In this document: one piece after another, positions 1-12,836 of the stretch
Position numbering within the stretch: the stretch's first letter is position 1
How the letters are laid out: every line of letters begins with the position of its first letter
NCBI GenBank assembly: GCA_035048485.1
Contig: CM068587.1
Coordinates: 41,663,842 to 41,727,841 of the forward strand
Source of the DNA: Pteria penguin
Taxonomy: Eukaryota; Mollusca; Bivalvia; Pterioida; Pteriidae
Direction: 5' to 3'
Length of the DNA stretch: 64,000 bases
Program-made: the position numbers and the translations under genes
Notes under the pieces: model-generated
What the model was told of the DNA's origin: nothing
The model's database searches: none
What the model saw: the letters and a program-made list of their open reading frames with translations, nothing else

Positions 1-396
1 TTTGTGAATTTTTTGTCCCATCTGCATAAAATCAATGAAATTTTCATTGGGAATAATAACGGACCTGATTTAAAGAAAAAAACAAAACAAAAAAAAAAAA
101 CAAACCACTGTATATACATCTCATTCAAGAAAAAAAACTCCATGTAGATTTTAGTTTGTGGCTCATGAAGGACAAGATTTATAATTTCTAATTTTAGCCC
201 TGGGCGTTTATGATTGATACATTAAGTTGAAAAGGTGACTTATCTACCATAAATAGCAGTGTCCAATCCCATCCAAACAAAACAAGAAAAACGTTTTATA
301 ACATTCCCTTTATACTAGAGCTGAAATTTCAATTCTAAATATGTAAAACTTTCATGCTTAAATGTCATATCTGACTGGGTATTGGATAAAGTTCAT

Positions 397-625
397 AATA
401 AACTTAGAAGACAATAGACGATCTTCATATTATACATGATATAAGCGGCCCAAGACCCAACATGGAACTCTTTGCTAGGATTTACATTTTTACGTTATTG
501 CTTAAATTGTGACGTCACTATCTAGTCCTTTACATCAAAATGAAAACCATCGCAAAAGGTAACATGTCGGGTCTTGGGCTGCTTATATCATGTAAAAAAT
601 GAAGATCGCCTATTCTCTAGCTTTG
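397..625. mobile_element. MITE of about 229 bp with long inverted ends
   Basis: The left arm near 401-455 (gacgatcttcat, then acatgatataagcggcccaa) is the reverse complement of the right arm near 560-621. The homologous site at about 21,273 lacks it, so insertion is directly visible. Confidence 0.75.
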
Positions 626-1339
626 ATTTGTAATCCAGCAATGAATGCTTCTATGAACTATAATGTTATAGGACTTCCACCATTGACATCCAAGGCGCCA
701 CTACAAGTATCATGTATAGTAGATCATATTTATCTTTTGTTTTAACATATATCTCTAAACCTATATCGCAATATTATACTAACCTAAGTACCCCCTTTTC
801 AGAAAGGGTAACCTGTTATTGGAAAATATCAAAGGTTCTGAAAAGGAACCTTAGATTACAAAATTGTAAAAGCTTTGCAAATAATGTCAAGTCAAAAAGC
901 ATATTAAAAGCATATTAAACATGGGATAAATTGATACACATGTGAATCTGTATATTATTCATAGAAACCTTCTGCTGTATTGCCTTATTGTTAACTTTGT
1001 TCTTTGGTGGTGGAGAAAACTGCCCCCCTCCCAAAAAAAACCCCTGCCCCTCACTTCATACAACAAAACACCTTCTTGCATGTATCCCAACAGGGGATAA
1101 AATTTTGACATAACAGAGATGGAGGCTCTACTGATTTCTAGTGTGGTGTTTTTACCTTCTCAACTTTTGCGGCTTTTTAATACCTCATGTATGAATTAAA
1201 TCTAGCTATACCATGTTGTTATCATATGGATATTATTTAGGGTATATTGTAAGCATTACTAAACATCATTATGCAAACAATCCATTACACTGGATTTCAG
1301 ACACAATATATTTGTGTGTGTACATATATAAGCCCTGAC

Positions 1340-1457
1340 TTTTAATTTTTCCTCCTTTGTAGAGTTTTTGTGCCAACTCCTCCACCAGGATTTCTAAATC
1401 AGCACGGCAGGCCTTCAACTCAGCATCTGTGAAAAAATCCTTCAGCACTACATAGCC
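1340..1457 (-). CDS. PhyH-family dioxygenase copy 1, exon 2
   Basis: The acceptor is ttgatttcag/GGCTAT and the donor ATTAAAA/gtcagg, phase 0 in and phase 1 out. It encodes GYVVLKDFFTDAELKACRAD and ends LYKGGKIK. This is typical of the first beta-strand and helix of PhyH-domain oxygenases, before the HxD...H iron site. The duplicate at 22424-22307 has the same length and borders. Downstream exons must lie to the left of position 1. The substrate is unknown. Confidence 0.75.
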
Positions 1458-1659
1458 CTGAAATCAAAGTGGTATCTCTGATAAATACTAATCATTTCAC
1501 ATAAAGTTAGGATTATCATATGGCATGGTGGGCACTACAATATTATATATAATATTAACATAATGGCCTATGTCATATAAGGGGTCCATCATACCACATT
1601 TGGTGGACAGTATCATAATGACATACAGTGGGTAATATCTTACAATTTACTGACATCAT

Positions 1660-2045
1660 AATTTGTGAATGTGCAGTGGAGCTATTCTTTATCATACAAT
1701 GTGGACAAAACAGTATCAGACAATGTGGGTAATAACACACAATGGGCACATAATATTATCAGAAGATGAGTGTAAAGCTATATCAAATGATGTGGACTAT
1801 TACTGTATCACACAATGTGGACTATATTGTACAACATTTTGTGGGATTCACAATGTGGACTACACTGTATCACACACAATGTGGACTGTACTGTACAACA
1901 ATTTTGTGGGCTTTACTGTATCACTGTATAAAGTATCAAAGAATGTGGACTATATTGTATAACACATTGTATTATGGCCTTTAGTGTATTACACAATGTG
2001 GTCTTTATAGTGTATAACACATTGTGGGCTATACTGTATAAGGTC
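1660..2045. repeat. TGTATCACACAATGTGG satellite, copy A first block
   Basis: Irregular repeats of about 20-27 bp are built from tactgtatcacacaatgtgg. Short open frames across it are by-products. Confidence 0.85.
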
Positions 2046-2606
2046 TACAGTTAAGTCGCCCTAAAGTTCAGTCGCCCCAAAGTTCAGTCGCCCTAAAGTA
2101 AAGTTGCCCTATATCAGTTAAGTTGCCCTATGTATGTTTTATGTACAAATGATTAGAAAGATTTGTATGATTAATATTGATAGTAATAAAGTATTATGAA
2201 TAAATCTATCTATTTTCCCATGTTATTGAAAATTATTTCTTTGACGTAATGATTGCTGGATTTTGGTCAACAAAATTCATTCTATGTATGTTATTCTATC
2301 TATATTCTACTATTATTATGTTTTGTGTGCATGTCCTTGGTGATTTGTGTCATACAGCTTTGTCAGATGCCTTCTGTTTCCTATTCAATCTAATCTCTTC
2401 TTACATTATCTTCATTTCCATGTTCATCAGTACATGTACCTCCACTATTTCCAACATCTTTTAACCAAATGTTAATTAGTACAATCAGGAGAGAACATTG
2501 AGATGATTAATAATCAACATAGTGTTTGAAAACAATCACTTGGGGTGACTTGACTTGACCGATATTGGGCAATTTTACTACCTTGGAGCGACTTAACCTG
2601 ACTGTA
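2046..2606. mobile_element. about 557-bp inverted-repeat element with TA duplication
   Basis: The left end cagttaagtcgccctaaag and the right end (reverse complement) cagtcaggttaagtcgctcc are imperfect inverted repeats, flanked by TA on each side. Several subterminal copies of aagttcagtcgccc follow the left end. There is no transposase. It interrupts the satellite. Confidence 0.5.
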
Positions 2607-5135
2607 TCGGTGAGCTATACCATATCACACAATGACGTCTTAGTGTATCACACAATATGACCTTTACAGTGTATCATACTTTGTGGACTATACTGTATAA
2701 TACAATGTCACCAAAACTGTATCAGACAATGTCAGCTATCCAATATCAATGACTGTGGGCTATACTGTATCACACAATGAGGTCTTTATCATGTAGTGGC
2801 CTTTATTGTGTATCACACATGGTGGGCTATACTGTACAATGTGACCCATACTGTATCATACAATGTCATTTATCCTGTATCAATGACTGTGGGCTATACT
2901 GTATTACACAATGAGGTCTTTATCATAAAGCGGGTCACACAATATAATGTATCATACATTGTGGGTCATACAGTATAATACAATGTGACCCATACTGTAT
3001 CAGACAATGTCAGTTATCCTGTATCAATGACTGCAGTCTATACTGACGTATCACACAATGAGGTCTTTAGTGTATCACACAATATGGCCTTTATCATATA
3101 GTGTATCATACATTGTGGACTATACCATATCATATAATGTCAGCTATCCTTTATCTATGAATATGAGTTAACCTGTATCACACATTGAATGCTATACTGT
3201 ATCATACATCTGTATCACAAAATGGCAAAGTGTATCTCATGGAATGTGGACTACTTTGTGTCAGACATTATATACAATACTGTATCAAACAATGTAGACA
3301 ATACTGTATAATACAATGTAGACAATTATACTGTATCACACAATGTAGACAATACTGTATCACACAATGTAGACAATACTGTGTCACACAATGTGAGATA
3401 ATACTGTATCACATATTGTGAACTACATATATACTATATTACACATTTAGGGCTATACTGTTTCATACTGTGGACTATAATGTATCACACAATATGCTTT
3501 ACTGTATCACATTTTGTCGGTTTTACTGTATCACACATTAGCACACATTATCAACTACACTATACAATGTATTACAAATTTCAGTTTGTATCACACATTC
3601 AGGACTACACAGCACCACATTATGTGGACTATACTGTATACCACAATGTGATTTATTGCATCACACTATGTGGGCTATACTGTGTAACACATTAAACAGG
3701 CTACATTGTAATACACAATTTTGACTGTACTGTACCACACGAAGGGGTTATATATATATATAGTATCACACAGAGAGAGATGTACTGTGTCACTCATTGT
3801 AGACAATACTGTATCAAACAATATGGGCTGTATATACTGTATCACACACTGTGTGGGTTTACTGTACTACTGTACTACCATTCATTGTGGACTATATACT
3901 GTATCAATTTCAATAATGTGAACTATATACATACTGTATCACACATTGTGAACTATACTGTATCACACAATATGGGCCATACTGTATCACACACTGTGTA
4001 CTATACTGTATCAAAAAATGTGGGCCATACTGTATCACACAATGTGTACTATACTGTATCACACAGTGTAGAACATACTGTGTCACACACTGTGAACTAT
4101 AGTGTATCACACAATGTGGGCCATACTGTATCACACAATGTGAACTATACTGTATCACACAATGTGGACCATACTGTATCACACACTGTGAACTTTTATA
4201 TATACTGTATCATACAATGAAGGCCATACTGTATCACACAATGTGAACTATACTGTGTCACAGAGTGTGGGCCATACTGTATCACACAATGTGAACTATA
4301 CTGTGTCACACAGTGTGGGCCATACTGTATCACACAATGTGAACTATACTGTGTCACACAGTGTGGGCCATACTGTATCACACATTGCATGTGGACTGTA
4401 CTGTATCACAGAGTGTGGGCCATACTGTATCACACATTGCATGTAGACTGTACTGTATCACAGAGTGTGGGCCATACTGTATCACAAACTGCATGTGGAC
4501 TGTACTGTATCACATAGTGTGGGCCATACTGTATCACACACTGCTTGTGGACTGTACTGTATCACAGAGTATGGGCTATACTGTATCACACATTGCATGT
4601 GGACTGTACTGTATCACAGAGTGTGGGCCATACTGTATCACACACTGCATGTGGACTGTACTGTATCACACACTGCATGTGGACTGTACTGTATCACAGA
4701 GTGTGGGCCATACTGTATCACACACTGCATGTGGACTGTACTGTATCACACACTGCATGTGGACTGTACTGTATCACACACTGCATGTGGACTGTACTGT
4801 ATCACAGAGTATGGGCCATACTGTATCACACACTGCATGTGGACTGTACTGTATCACACACTGCATGTGGACTGTACTGTATCACAGAGTATGGGCCATA
4901 CTGTATCACACACTGCATGTGGACTGTACTGTATCACATAATACAGATTATACCATATAACACCAGACATTACTGTATAACATAATGCTGGGTTTACTAC
5001 ATCAGATAATTAATGTGGGTTATACAGCATCATGCACACATCTGGCATCATGCAGTGTTACCAGCTACACTGGTTGCACATATTTGGGCTATTCTAGTTC
5101 ATACAATGTGGACTATACTTTATCACTTTACATGT
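2607..5135. repeat. TGTATCACACAATGTGG satellite, copy A main block
   Basis: At 3920-4380 the period is about 48 bp (tgtgaactatactgtatcac plus a partner). At 4380-4940 it shifts to 27/51-bp forms with gcatgtggactgtactgta. Open frames on both strands follow from periods divisible by three. Confidence 0.9.
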
Positions 5136-5640
5136 ACGTCACAAACAAATTCCTTGATCTGTACACATATTTGTAATATTGCAAAAGAAATTAATGATAA
5201 AGAAATCCAGTGCAGATTTTGGGTGCAGATTATAGTCACCACCACTACTGTATAGCAGAGTGCACACATGAACCTAAAATTAAGGTTTACATGTATGAGA
5301 TATCAGTTCGGACGAATGGACAGACAGACAGACAGACACAATAGTGACTATAAGCTCTTACTCCATTCGAAATTATCAGGGAGCATAAAAATACTAATTA
5401 GTATGCATGATATTTTTTTACCGTTGGCCAATTTTTCAAACCTGTTTGAGTTTTCCTATTTAAAACCTATAATCGTCCTTAACTTTCCGAGCTACCACTG
5501 CCAGTACCGCTACGTGACTAACACGTCCCGCCATTTAGTCTATGTGGGCCAACTCCACGACCTTCACCTACTTAAAACACACCTGATAAGTGTACCTCAG
5601 GCAAGGTATACCACAGTGCAGCACTGATTGAGTAGCTTAC
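5136..5640. other. first intron of PhyH copy 1, unique part
   Basis: No gene was seen. It holds a short (gaca)n run near 5,320 and a stretch of average composition. Confidence 0.5.
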
Positions 5641-5787
5641 CTCCTCGAAATACTGCTTAATTGTAGCCTCTGGTAGTTGTCCTGGTTTTAATGTTGATGG
5701 CTGAGGAGGCATTGCCCGAATGTCACATACCTCCGGGTGTTCTTCACCGGTGTACCCGGGCCAGATAAATGGGTTGTCTTCCGACAT
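5641..5787 (-). CDS. PhyH-family dioxygenase copy 1, exon 1
   Basis: The ATG at 5787 starts MSEDNPFIWPGYTGEEHPEV, continuing to TIKQYFEE. The donor is GAGGAG/gtaagc after 49 whole codons. The exon splices in phase 0 to 1457-1340, whose product (GYVVLKDFF...) is the usual N-terminal block of phytanoyl-CoA dioxygenase-type Fe(II)/2-oxoglutarate oxygenases. There is no signal peptide, so a soluble intracellular enzyme is likely. A second in-frame Met 12 codons upstream (5823) is possible but less likely. The catalytic exons lie left of the window. Confidence 0.75.
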
Positions 5788-6634
5788 GATTAATGTGTTT
5801 GCAGTCCTGTTCCTTTCTTGCAACTTATCTTATCAATCACATGATCACATGATTTAGACAGATGTTATAACAATTGTGTGTTTACTAACACTCACATGTG
5901 CTCACGGTGGCAAACCTGTTGAGAAATCAATTATGTTTCCTGTATGACTAATCACGGTGAAAAACCCTCAATGATGGAAATATGTAGGTCTGTGTTTAAC
6001 ATTTGCTGTTTTTAGATGGGAGTTATCCCCGTCTGTTGTCGGGTTGTTCAAAAGAGATGTTGGACTGATAGTATCAAATTTTAAATCTACGCAGAGATAT
6101 GGTACAGAAAATACGCTGAACAAGTTTTCGTCGTGAATCTAAGATAATCGTTAAGGTCGCGATTTCATATAGATCTATGTTTGTATAAACTTTATTCAGA
6201 TTTTGTAACGAATTATTTATGTACATACACTATTGTGTTTTAGATCCCTCATTTCGATTGAATGTTTTTATAAAAAGAATACGTCACTATAAGAAATATT
6301 TCGTATGTATATTTTCTGGTCTTCAGGCTTTCATTGTATATAATATATACAAGCATACAATAATAATCAAATACGTAAAAAATGTTAATGTTAACATGAA
6401 CGTACATGCTAATTAAGTGAAGACAGAAGTTGACATGAGTGTTAACGATTTATGGATCAAGTCAGCTATAAATAACAGGATTCCATTACATTGTGTATGT
6501 TCATTTCTGTACTTCTGGTTACGATCTAGTTCTATCAATATATAATTTACTTGAACAAGAATGTTTTGTTTGCTGGTTGATGGGGTCTGAGGTACAGTTT
6601 GCGCCCGACAATGTGGTGAACACATCACTTAGGA
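5788..6634. other. upstream region of PhyH copy 1
   Basis: The presumed promoter and 5' flank lie here. I saw no clear TATA box and no gene. Confidence 0.4.
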
Positions 6635-6812
6635 AGTCTGATACTCTACCATAAACTTTTATCTTCTCTAGCAATGAGCAAATTACTAACAGGGGTAAAA
6701 TGATCCCATCTCTCTGGACTCTCAGTACTTTAATTGCCTGTATAAGATATTCTTCATTGACGTACATTTAATAGACTCACACACAAAACTGTTGTAAGTG
6801 ATGAAAGTTTTC
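6635..6812. repeat. dispersed repeat, copy 1 of 2
   Basis: It is closely similar to 34,436-34,653, for example aaaatgatcccatctctctg, cacacacaa-actgttgtaag and tctgatactctaccataaa. It has no tRNA-like head and no inverted ends. Confidence 0.75.
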
Positions 6813-8261
6813 TTCTCAAGAAAGGGAAAGGGCAGCGTTTGAATCTTTCGGGATTTAAACTGAAGTTAACTATAGTAGCTTGAAGTAGAGCTCTGCTTTC
6901 GTTGATTTGAAGCATACATATCATGAATTTAAGGTTATGCTTAACGTTCAAATTTGACGCCGGAGTGTTCGAATTTCAAATGTCTCGAGTGTTTCAAACT
7001 TTGTTAGTAGAAAGAAGTAAATAGTACTAACAATGTGTTTATAAAAATGTAGTTTGTTTGATTTACGGTTAAAACAAATACGTTTTATGTATATTTACGA
7101 ACTTGACTTTTTGAAGAAAAAAAAACATCCAGCGTTTCACCCGGCATTTTATGTATATTTATCAACTTGACTTTTGAAAAACAAACAAACAAACAAACAA
7201 ACAAACAAACAAAACAAACACGAAACAAGTCCAGTGTTTCATTCAACGAGTTGTCGTGCTTTAAAAGTGTACTAACTGGATAAACAGTGCTTTTCGAAGA
7301 TCAGGCTAGATAGCGAATTTACCAATACTCATGTGTAGTGATTTATTAGGCATGGTTTAAGAGAACCCTCTCTGTGCTATTGGCGTTGTATACCTACACA
7401 CGTACGTGCTTTACCGTATTTAATGTGGCGTGACATATACATGGTCAGGGTACACGATCAAAGTTTCTTATTCTGTATGGTTGGGGCACTAATTATCCCA
7501 GCTTAACCGGTGACGACTCCTTACATCATGTTGACATCACATTCTAGAGAACTGTAATGACTAAGCGATTCCATGACTCAGTCGAACACTCAATAAAATT
7601 ATGATCACAGTATATGAATATATTCAAACGTAATACATGTATTTGCATCATTCTTCACCTGGCAAACAGATCACAAGAAAGTTCAAACATCGCATCAGGA
7701 AAGACTAACTGTGTGAAATCGTGGTATTTTGAATACCATAGACATAAAACCATTCTTGCAAATCCATAATTTAGTTATTTTTTTTCAGAATTCACATACG
7801 ATACACTTGTTTATATGCAATTTTCAATCATAGTAAGTAATATCTGGTTGGGATTTCCTTTTTCTTCTTCTTCTTCTTCCTCTTCTTCCCTTTCTTCTTC
7901 TTTCTGTTAGCAAATCGTTTCTAACTATTTATTTAAATGTGTCCGACTTGCTCTTTGGACTACAAATTTCTTCTTTACTTTGTAAAATTAATATTTTTCA
8001 ACAGCCAACAGTCAGTGAAATAGCTGACGTTGAATCAAGGCGTTCCTACGTTGGTACTTAAGTGGTCTATAATGTGCACTTCCTACAGGCATCATCCGAG
8101 AACTGTACAAGTCCAAGCTAGTTATACAATCATTATGGGTTCAGAGGTCTCGAGAACAAAGTATGAGTCCAAAGTAGAAGACGGATGATTTCGTTGCATA
8201 AGCTCGAATTATACTACTCTCAAAATTCACCTTGAAAGTTTTGTCTCTGTTATTCCCCTTT
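6813..8261. other. intergenic region with simple repeats
   Basis: It contains (aaac)n at 7179-7215 and a CTT-rich pyrimidine tract at 7859-7906. No gene was seen. Confidence 0.5.
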
Positions 8262-8538
8262 CATTGATTGATTGACTACTGTTTTACATCACTTCACGAT
8301 CATTTCACGTATATGGTGACGACATCTGTCTCATGCATCGCAAATAAATCTATACCTTTGCAACCAACCCTCCCGAAAGAGTGACGGATCTTTTAGTGCC
8401 ATGCCCACCGCGACACGGGACCTTGGTTTTTACTGTCCTCATCCGAACGAAAGGACACCGGTGAACCCATGACGGGAGTCGAACTCGGGCCTCCCGCTCA
8501 CAAACAGAGCACCTCATCTACTGGGCTACACCGTCTTT
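8262..8538 (-). mobile_element. tRNA-derived SINE, copy 1
   Basis: On the minus strand a tRNA-like head (A box tagcccagtagatgagg, B box gagttcgactccc) leads into a body ending in (attg)n. Imperfect direct repeats like tattcccctttca flank it. Confidence 0.75.
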
Positions 8539-8621
8539 ATCCCCTTTTCATAGTTTTGAAAAAGAAATTGCATTCAAATAGTGTATTTTAAATCAGATAT
8601 TGGAAATAAATCACAACCCAC

Positions 8622-8850
8622 CAGAGCATGTGTAGCTCAGTGGATGAGGTGCTGGGTTCCTGATCAAGAGTTCTTGGCTTCGACTCCCTCTGTGGATATA
8701 CTGGTGTCCTGTCTTTTGAGTGAGATGTTAGGCGTGGAACGTAAAAGATAGCTCACTGTTTCGGGTGGGTCCGTTGCAAAGGTATAAAATTTCTATGCAT
8801 GTCGTTATATGGCTCAAGGACGTGGAAATTGAAAGTATAAGTATAAATAT
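8622..8850 (+). mobile_element. tRNA-derived SINE, diverged copy
   Basis: It is a plus-strand copy of the same family: gtgtagctcagtggatgagg head, ggcttcgactccc B box, then a body with acgtaaaagat and gttgcaaaggt. The (attg)n tail is missing. Confidence 0.65.
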
Positions 8851-9780
8851 ATCTTTACTCATTATCAAAGTGACCCAAATTAAGAATCAAAGAACCCATC
8901 CAAAACCAGAGCTATACACCCTGGCGATAATAAGACTTTACCTCAGATGGACCAACAGGGGGAAATAACTCACTCTAGTCAAATGTCCCAATGGTTTACA
9001 CCTCGTATAGCAGAAATCTCTTGATGTTACGAAAGCCCCTTTGCACCGATCTTTTCACTCAGTTCTCCATTGTAAATATAAACTTAATAATGTGTTTGTG
9101 AAGTGGAGGAGAATGTAACCAACATCTTAATCAACAATCAGGAAATTAAACCTAGACTTTCTGCATCACTGTAACAAGTATGTCCCTACCATTGACAGTT
9201 ATAATTTACAATATCATTATTGTTTTTTAAAAAGATTTAGGGGAAGAATGGTATATATGAAGTCGCACATGGATGCAAGTATAAAGTTTGTTTCGGGAAA
9301 AGCCAAGCTGCAACATTTTTGATTACAAAGGCTTATATCTGCAAACACTAAAAGCTTCTTCTCAATAAGCACTGGTTACAATTTACTGCCATTACTGTTA
9401 TCATGTTACCATGAAGCATTTTGAAGTATTTGTAAGCAGTCTATCCCATAAAGAAGATAAGGGTTCAATAAACTTTACTGATTTAGATGAGCTTTGTATG
9501 CCCTATAATTTCTTATGAAGATTATTTTGATTTTATGTATGTCCACTAAGTCATTGGGTATAATATTGGTGTTGGTGCCCCAATTAACACAAAGATCAAA
9601 AGTGATACTTTCATTCGGATGACTGAATCAAACACCTGATAAGCAGTAAGCTTATTGTGTAATGCGGCCGACAGGAAACCCGGGGAGAATACTAACACAA
9701 GTGACAACCCGTCTTAACACCTGTCACATAATCTTTTTTTTCGATAAAGTTTGTAAAATGCACGATGAAGATACAGTGTA
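8851..9780. other. intergenic region, nothing recognised
   Basis: A+T-rich sequence in which I could support no gene or repeat. Confidence 0.4.
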
Positions 9781-9784
9781 ATAA

Positions 9785-9895
9785 CATTTCCAAAATCTAC
9801 ATAGCCATCTGCATTTCCCAACCTACATAGACAGCCAAACCTATATAGGCAACCAAACCTACATAAGCAACCAAACCTACATACGCATCTGCAAC
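9785..9895. repeat. 22-bp tandem repeat, about five units
   Basis: The unit is about caaacctacataagcaac. Confidence 0.7.
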
Positions 9896-10746
9896 ACTTT
9901 CAAAAAGCGCTTCTTTTCCATAATGCATTTACAACAAATTAATTGCATTTAATCTGGAAAGTCTCACCATAAATATATAAACATATATTTACTTTTAAAA
10001 AATGTACAAAGTGTAAGGAAAGATAGAAAATTTTATTCAAAATGAAATATAAAAGATGAATCAAGATACAAAATAAATGCGTTGTCTGCATTGGAAATGA
10101 AAATAAATGCTCAGTATAAAGATATATACAGTAGTCTTCAAAGCAACAAGATTTCATTCATTTCAACAATGTGATATAACAATGAATCATGATACAAAAT
10201 AAAGCATTATTCAAAATAATATATTGGAATGCAAATTAACCAAAAATTATAAACAAATGCTAAATTTTAAAATCTCTCATCTGCTTACAATAAAATAGGG
10301 ATTGTTATCATTAAGTAGATATCATAATGAATAACGATAAAAGATAAATGCATTACATGATGTATATATATGTATTGGAAATAAAAAAAGAAAAGTTCCA
10401 TTTAAGATCTGGTATCTATAAGCCACATGACTGAGTTAATTATGCCATCAATCTAATAGCCGTTGGAACATGTCCATGATTACTTTAAATAGATTTTACC
10501 TCCACCCACACCCAGCAATGAAATTAAATATCAATAGTCTAAAAAAGCTGGAAAATGCTAGCAAAGACAACTACTGGAATTAAGAGGCAGATTTAAAAAA
10601 AAGTTTTGTTTTTTCTTCATCAAATTCACTGTAAATCAATTCTCATGTACAATTTGGCTGTGACCTTCCTTCAACATATAATACATGTTCACCACTCATT
10701 GGCATGTTATGCTAAAGAGCTTTTTCTTTTTTATATTCTGCCACAT
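9896..10746. other. A+T-rich region downstream of PhyH copy 2
   Basis: Several dispersed short repeats (gatacaaaataaa, aaaataaatgc) occur. No gene was seen. Confidence 0.4.
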
Positions 10747-10926
10747 TTAGCTCACTCGCCTGCTGTCTTGATAACAAAATTTAGCTCTTTGCCTTCTCCG
10801 TGTCACGATGTTTCTACACATGTTATATACACATACACATGTATATACACATGTTAAATGAGTTATCTCCCATTTTCTCATCCATGGTCCCTGTACACCA
10901 GTATCAAACTCCTGGTCTTCACTGAC
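10747..10926 (-). pseudogene. PhyH copy 2, last exon
   Basis: The acceptor is gttgttttgaag/GTCAGT. It encodes VSEDQEFDTGVQGPWMRKWE and ITH, the typical FDT...GPWM.RW end of the family. After this the frame runs through a TGTATA-rich simple sequence to TAA at 10747, so the normal C-terminus has probably been lost. Confidence 0.65.
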
Positions 10927-10970
10927 CTTCAAAACAACAAACATAATCTTACCATTTATCTCTCTAATCG

Positions 10971-11200
10971 ATAGGTCGCCCGCATCGTAGTAAACAACAT
11001 GACCTCAAGCATGATAGGTCGAGCATGATAGGTCGCCCGCACCGTAGTAAACAACATGACCTCAAGCATGATAGGTCGCCCGCACCGTAGTAAACAACAT
11101 GACCTCAAGCATGATAGGTCGCCCGCACCGTAGTAAACAACATGACCTCGAGCATGATAGGTCGCCCGCACCGTAGTAAACAACATGACCTCGAGCATGA
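10971..11200. repeat. 43-bp tandem repeat, five units
   Basis: The unit begins ataggtcgcccgcaccgtag and ends acctcaagcatg. A 14-bp partial unit lies between the first and second. Confidence 0.85.
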
Positions 11201-11454
11201 TACATTTAAGTTTTGAGAAAGGTATGCTTGGTGGGATAATCGCGTTATTCCAATAAACGAAGTCGCTACTTTATTCTAGTACAATATGCAGCGAATTTTC
11301 AATAAATTTAATAGAAAATGGTTTTGGATTTCAACATCTAATTTAATAAAATGAAATATTCAATAATGCGATATTCAATTAAGTGGTGCGCACTGTATTG
11401 ATGAACAATGTATCATACATAGTTATCTTTTAAAGCTGAGCAAGAGGGGAGTAA

Positions 11455-11815
11455 GAATCTCTTAACAGGTGTGACAGATCCTGGTATCGGCTTGGAAAGC
11501 TCAATGTAGAGAGCATTTGTCTTGAAAGCAGAAGGTTCTGGATTCAATTCCTGGGTCTGATCATACTTTTTCACCCTGCCAGTTACAGATATGGTGCCAT
11601 GAGAGTGACCATCATGTGAAGGAGAACCACAGTTTATTTCTCTCTCAGTTTCCAGATTTGGAAACCTCTGGCATGTTGGAAGTGTGACGGATGCCAGTAT
11701 CAGCCCAGCTACCTCAATAGATGAGAGTGTCCACCTTTAAATGGAAGGTTCTGGATTCAATTCCCAGGTCCAGCCACAGTTTTTCACCCTGCCTGTGACA
11801 CATGTCAAATGGAAT
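11455..11815 (+). mobile_element. two tandem tRNA-like SINE units
   Basis: Two related blocks each have an A-box-like stretch (agctcaatgtagagagc and agctacctcaatagatgaga), then aaggttctggattcaattcc as B box, then tttttcaccctgcc. They are about 225 bp apart and differ from the (attg)n family. Confidence 0.55.
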
Positions 11816-12164
11816 TAAGACGAAAGGAAAAAGTAGAAGAAAAACAAAAAGACCTTTTAAATGACCAGGCTAAGATAAGAAATCCTGGCCTCTGGGAGTG
11901 TTCTACAAACAATTTAATTGTGTAACCCTTTGATGATAATGACAAAGGGCAAAGTAATTATATATGTATGTATAGGTTATGACTAAGGGTGACAGTTGAG
12001 GACATATTGGAACTCTTGATCTGCATGATTATCCCTCAGGAAAGCAGGACACTTGACCCCTCTGATTTCCTGGACAAGTCTGAACTTTTGACCTTTGTCA
12101 CTGTCCAAGAAAAGTAAGAACATTTCACTTATAATCATATTCTATTCCCATAAAAACCACTTAC

Positions 12165-12372
12165 ACTTAATTTAACTAAATCTGCAACAGATTTCATCTG
12201 GAGTTCAGTCCTATTCAGGGAATCAAATGTCTCCCAGTCGATCTTCATGTCTGGATTCTCCTTAGTCCTCATGATGACATCAGGTTTTAGACCAAACATA
12301 CCATTGTCTTTTCCAGGCTTCTTAAAACGAAGGTCCACACTCCAGCGGACATGATCTGATGTATTGTCTAAA
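12165..12372 (-). pseudogene. PhyH copy 2, exon 8 (2-oxoglutarate Arg)
   Basis: The acceptor is aactcaaacag/TTTAGA and the donor TTAAGT/gtaagt. It encodes LDNTSDHVRWSVDLRFKKPG and, after FGLKPDVIMRTKENPDMKID, ends VADLVKLS. Arg in VRWS is the expected 2-oxoglutarate-binding residue. The frame is intact in this exon. Confidence 0.78.
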
Positions 12373-12401
12373 CTGTTTGAGTTATAAAGTCATAGTATAG
12401 A

Positions 12402-12556
12402 ATACACTTGTATACTCATAAAATAATATTACACTTATGTTACTTTTTTTTACAATTATATTAAAATATCTGAATACACTTGTATACTCATAAAATAATA
12501 TTACACTTATGTTACCGTTTTTTTTTTTTTTTTTTACAATTATATTAAAATATCCG
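12402..12556. repeat. direct duplication of about 75 bp
   Basis: gaatacacttgtatactcat through tatattaaaatatc occurs twice, with a longer T tract in the second copy. Confidence 0.8.
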
Positions 12557-12836
12557 TCATTCCTTTTACTATGAAATAGACAGGATGCTATACATGGCGA
12601 ACGCTATTTAAAGCAGTTTTCTAAACAACAGCTACGAATTGCAATGCCTTCATAGTAAGTGTTTATTCTAATCATACCTGGAATCAAGTTTCTTAACAAG
12701 AGCAACGGCCAAGGCATAGCGTGGCAAAATATGCCCGTTGCTTAGTTTGAAGGGGAGGATTTTGAAAGTATGGAAATATTCCCCCTTAAATTGTTCCATC
12801 CCCACAGTTCATTCTGTATCCTGCCTATAAGGAATT

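Larger units (their letters stand above)
1..3370. repeat. segmental duplication, copy A
   Basis: It matches about 20,870-27,020 base by base over long stretches: the exon 2 region, the flanking intron, the TGTATCACACAATG satellite and the unique patch at 3105-3290. It continues left of the window. Differences are a MITE at about 397-625, an element at 2046-2606, and much shorter tandem arrays than in the partner. Confidence 0.85.
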
